From: Cerioporus squamosus
Taxonomy: Eukaryota; Basidiomycota; Agaricomycetes; Polyporales; Polyporaceae
Assembly (NCBI GenBank): GCA_022592435.1
Contig: JABYQS010000465.1
Location: 1-21,572 of the forward strand
DNA length: 21,572 nt
Direction of reading: 5' to 3'
The notes below the pieces were generated by a model, which had not been told where the DNA came from, did no database searches, and saw only the letters and a program-made list of their open reading frames with translations. Positions 18,073 to 21,572 of this stretch are shown piece by piece. The translations under genes and the position numbers were made by a program. The first letter of the stretch is position 1; every line of letters begins with the position of its first letter.

Positions 18073-18869
18073 CCATATGTGGCATTCGAGCGCCGCTTTG
18101 CTGGCACGCCGGGGTCTGTGCCGCGGCTAACCTTGTCTCCTCCTCGTCGAACGGTAACCTAGCCAGGAAGTCTCACGAACGCATGGCTCCGAGGGTTCTC
18201 TGCACCCAGCATCAATACTATTGCCCGCTTGCTGCGCTATTCTTGTCGGCTATCCATTGCTCATGCTCATCGAGTCCGTTCTTGTCCGCCCGAGGCCAGT
18301 GGCACCACAGTACTTCGTGACGTTTTGCGGTTCTATCGGAAGTTATCGCGCTTTCCAGGAAGTGCTTCAGAACTCTCTTGGAATGAACCTTACAGGAATC
18401 ATCCGCTCTTTGGAGCATCGGCGCCGCACAATGGCCAACTACCGGGGGGAATAGGAGGTCGGTGCTCGCCATAGGCCTACGATGCTAGCGTGACTATACA
18501 TTCCAAATCATCCCTGCTCAATACAGGTCAGATGGATGTGACGGAAAGTGATTCCGGAAACCTCATCTGGAGGATAAGGCACTTTACTGACCGATACCGT
18601 GACCGTATCGTGTTGGCAGCAACACGGCAACTTGGCTGGCATGAGCGACCTGCCCATTCACTCCGATACCGGATAAACAGGTCGTCATCCCTTCTTATGC
18701 TGTGTGAGTACGACGCGTGTTTGCACACACACCTGTCTGTCGACCTGACCAACGCAGCAGCCTTCTCCCCCGGCGGAATCCCTAAGGGCATTCTACGCTC
18801 CCATGCGACGTAAAGCCAGCTGACGGGACCGAACACCTGACTAACAGTAGGTTAGCTCGCCACAATTTC
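18073..18869. other. intergenic region upstream of the P450
   Basis: An 84-codon minus-strand ORF with a real ATG (18472 to 18218) and a plus-strand open frame (18490-18813, non-ATG start) show no coding bias, splice context or motif. Nothing else is evident. Confidence 0.4.
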
Positions 18870-18878
18870 TTATAAAAC
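18870..18878 (+). promoter_or_regulatory. TATA box of the P450 gene
   Basis: TTATAAAAC lies about 78 bp upstream of the ATG at 18950. ATGs at 18901 and 18909 in the leader would open tiny upstream ORFs if transcription starts about 30 bp after the TATA. Confidence 0.55.
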
Positions 18879-18900
18879 GTCAATGTCGTGAGGTGCGACA

Positions 18901-18929
18901 ATGCTCATATGCTGGTAGCCGCGCTGTAG
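18901..18929 (+). other. two overlapping upstream mini-ORFs in the P450 leader
   Basis: ATG at 18901 encodes 5 residues (MLICW) before TAG; ATG at 18909 encodes 6 (MLVAAL) before TAG at 18927-18929. Both end before the main ATG at 18950. Whether they are transcribed depends on the start site, expected near 18900. Confidence 0.3.
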
Positions 18930-18949
18930 CCGCGTCCTTCCACTGAAAC

Positions 18950-21366
18950 ATGGCCCTTCCTCTGCTCATAGTTGTAGCCGCCGCGGCTCTCTTGGTCGGC
19001 CTTCTCTCCAAATGGCTCCGGCGGAAGTCGATCACCCATGTCCGTGGACCGTCCTCGCCCTCGTTCCTCTTCGGTAAGTACCTTCAAATTACTATCTGGC
19101 TGCCTTGCGCCGAGTCTCCTGAACAACCGTGGTTCTGCTTAGGACACGAGCACGCGCTCAGCTCCCAGGAGGAAGTCGGAGGCCTTGAGTTCAAATGGTT
19201 GCGGGAATACGGTCCTACATGGAGAATTGGCGGCAACTTCGGGGTGAGTCGCAACGCTTGCCTACGATGCTTCTGAGACTAAACGAATGCTCACTGATGG
19301 CCAGACGCACATACTTATGACGGCTGACCCGAAGGTATGTGCGATTTATATGCAACCGGCGTGACTAAGACGCACCGACGGTTCCTGTTCCTAGGCACTA
19401 CAACACATTTTCCACAAGTCCGGCTATGACTACACCAAGAGAGCGTCTGACAACTTCATGGGCTATATGCTGTCGGGTCCAGGCATTGTAATCGCTCTCG
19501 GTTGGTCGCGGATCCAATGTCTTCGCCGCAAACTGTGAGTCTGACCATGTTGATAGGGAAAGACCATCAACGCCACCGCAAGATTATGAACCCAGCATTC
19601 AACTCGAGTTACCTCAAGACGTTCCTGCCGCTATTCCAACGCATCAGCACGAAGGCGAGTATACACTTGCTGTCAACGCGTCGATGCTTAGACCTCGCGC
19701 GCCCTATCAGATGGTAGAACAATGGAAGGCCGAGCTTTCCCGTACCGAACAAATGGACGTCATGGTCAACAAGTGGCTGTCCCGCGCGACAATGGACATC
19801 ATCGGTGAAGGTGAGTCAGTACAATGCGACTCGCGAGCAGTAGTATCTCAAGTATGTCATCGCAGCTGCCTTCGACTACGACTATGGCGCCCTTGACCAG
19901 GGCGGAGCTAGCCCGATCGGCAAGGCGTACGACAACCTTTTGTGAGTTGCATGCGGTTTTTTTGCGCGCGCGATATAGTTGTCTTGGTAGCTGACTGTGC
20001 CTCTAAACAGCAATGACATCGGTTTCCGTCCTTCTGCAGCTGTTGCATTCTTCCGCGCAACGTGGGACTACATGCCAACTCCCATCCTCAGACTCGTGCA
20101 ATACATACCCACCCACCCGTTCACGCGCATGCGCAACCTGCGGAACCTCTTCACCGAATACGGTACGCGGATCTTGCAGGAGCAACGGAACGAAGCCGAC
20201 GTCGAGAAGCCGTATAACAGCAAGGACGTCATGAGCATCCTCAGTGCGTGTTTCTCCACTTCTTCTGCTTCTCAAAGGACCCGCTGACTTCCCCACATCT
20301 AGTCAAGGCGAATTCTTCTGCAGATCCGAAGACGCGCCTCTCGGACGCAGAGCTTATGGCGGAGATGTACACGCTCACGCTCGCCGGCCACGAAACGACC
20401 AGCTCGACACTCACCTTCCTCACGTACGAGCTCGCGCGACATCCCGACTACCAGGCGCGAATGCGCAAGGAGATTCAGGACCGCCGCGTGCTGGTCGCCG
20501 AACGCGGCGTCACGGAGTTCACGATGGAGGATTTGGATTCGCTGGCGCTTACTATGAATGCTATCAAGGTGCGCAACTCCATGCCTATGCGATGAGCATG
20601 TGGTACAGATCACTCGTTGACAAGTTCACATCTGTAGGAAACCCTCCGCTTCCATCCGATAGTCCCGCAGCTTCTTCGCGTCGCAGTGAAGGACGACGTC
20701 ATACCTCTCTCGCACCCGGTCGTCTCGACCACCGGAGAGACCATCACGGAGGTCCCTGTCCAGGCGGGCCAGATCATACTGACGTCGTTTGCTACATACC
20801 ACCGGTGCGTCTGCCTGCGGTGTGATGGGACACGCATCTCAACTGCCCGCAGGCTGAAAGACGTCTGGGAGACGACGCCGATACTTGAACCCTGACCGAT
20901 TCTTCCGTCCTGGGATCGGAAAGCCCACGAACATCGGAGTCTTCGCCAACTTGTAAGTCGGTGTTCCTGGAAGTTATTCGACCACGCTGTTTGCTGAGCC
21001 GCCCACGCCTTGCCTACTCAGGTTGACGTTCTGTGAGTACCGATGCGTCTTGATATGTAACCCGCCACTTACGTTGTCCACAAGCTGCTGGTGTACGTGC
21101 CTGTATAGGCTGGAGATTCTCGTAAGTCCTGCTGCTGCTCAGATGCGCCCTCCGTTACGCGATGACTGAGTCACTGACATCCGAAATGCAGCCTCATCGA
21201 GATGCAAGCGATTCTCGCGGAGACTCTCGAGAACTTCGAGTTCGCCCTTCCCGGTGAGAGGCAGCATATCAAGAGAGCTCCCGCGGGCCCGTTGATGGTC
21301 CCGATTGTTGAGGGGAAGGAGGAACTCGGGAGCGTGATGCCGCTCCGAGTGTCCTTGGTGCAGTGA
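18950..21366 (+). CDS. membrane-anchored cytochrome P450 monooxygenase, two -1 frameshifts near the heme loop
   Basis: Microsomal P450, expected to oxidise a small molecule with electrons from NADPH-P450 reductase; substrate unknown. Exons: 18950-19073, 19143-19243, 19305-19334, 19395-19500, 19557-19654, 19711-19810, 19866-19941, 20011-20243, 20303-20568, 20638-20804, 20853-20952, 21022-21032, 21085-21121, 21192-21366. About 541 residues. N-terminal anchor LLIVVAAAALLVGLL, then RGPSSPSFLFG. C-helix region GKDHQRHRKIMNPAF. I-helix LTLAGHETTSS (about 314-324). K-helix ETLR (379-382). PERF-like NPDRFF. Heme loop FSAGVRACIGWRF with Cys478. In exon 11 one G is missing near 20867-20869 and one near 20887; uncorrected, TGA at 20893-20895 truncates the protein before the heme cysteine. 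Intron 5 (19655-19710) has a GC donor. Exon 12 is only 11 nt. Several DNA-level features recall large basidiomycete P450 families, but I do not assign a CYP number. Confidence 0.93.
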
Positions 21367-21572
21367 CTGGTATGTATCAGTATGTACGTTTGTCCTCCTC
21401 ACGACTTCTGCTAGGTAGTACGATGTATGCGTTCATATCAAGTCTACTACGTTCAGTAGATGTCAATGAACGAGAGTTGCTGGCTGACGATGGAGAATGT
21501 CTCGAGTGAGGCTGTGCGGAGAAACAAATCAATGTCGTTACAAATCCGGCTATCGCCGAGCGCTCGTTGTGG
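21367..21572. other. 3' flank of the P450
   Basis: T-rich sequence directly after the stop (TATGTACGTTTGTCCTCC) fits a 3' UTR. No further gene is visible before the window ends. Confidence 0.5.

Noticed and set aside
5112..21366. Biosynthetic gene cluster linking the dehydrogenase and the P450
   Set aside because: They are about 12.6 kb apart with a housekeeping TFIIH gene and unrelated proteins between, and no core synthase or transporter is visible.

Overview
The window looks like nuclear DNA of a filamentous basidiomycete, probably an Agaricomycete and possibly a wood-decay fungus (an inference from style, not a search). Genes are broken by many 48-79 nt GT-AG introns, wobble positions in coding stretches are GC-rich, several starts sit 70-95 nt after a TATA box and a CT-rich leader, and there are no bacterial operon features. 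One intact housekeeping gene is recognised with high confidence: SSL1, the p44 subunit of TFIIH (6979-8614, +, six exons). Two metabolic genes are also clear: a zinc-dependent NADP-type alcohol dehydrogenase (5112-6350, -) and a membrane-anchored cytochrome P450 (18950-21366, +, fourteen exons including an 11-nt micro-exon).

Layout. 1-300 may be the end of a plus-strand gene cut by the window edge. 351-720 (-) is the last exon of an unidentified gene. 1874-3057 (+) is an unidentified basidiomycete-type gene with a GC-AG intron. 3058-3814 is mostly non-coding with a cluster of palindromes. 3815-5051 (-) is an ankyrin-repeat gene whose proposed ATG is only 60 bp past the stop codon of the dehydrogenase. 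The dehydrogenase and SSL1 are divergent, with about 630 bp between their starts. 8615-15420 is poor in recognisable genes; it holds one reconstructable minus-strand gene (12360-13036) and scattered coding-like fragments. 15748-16360 (-) encodes a Pro/Ala-rich coiled-coil protein and 16904-17723 (-) a Ser-rich protein. The P450 closes the window.

Most striking is a pattern, not a gene. In five of the gene models the reading frame breaks at about ten places, and each break is rescued by a net one-base loss (or the equivalent two-base gain), mostly in short homopolymers. SSL1 and three other models need no repair. Either the consensus sequence carries systematic deletion errors or several accessory genes are decaying. 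The P450 and the dehydrogenase should not be annotated as truncated or dead until this is settled. I see no biosynthetic cluster, mobile element, CRISPR array, rRNA or tRNA that I can support, and no clearly new multi-gene system.
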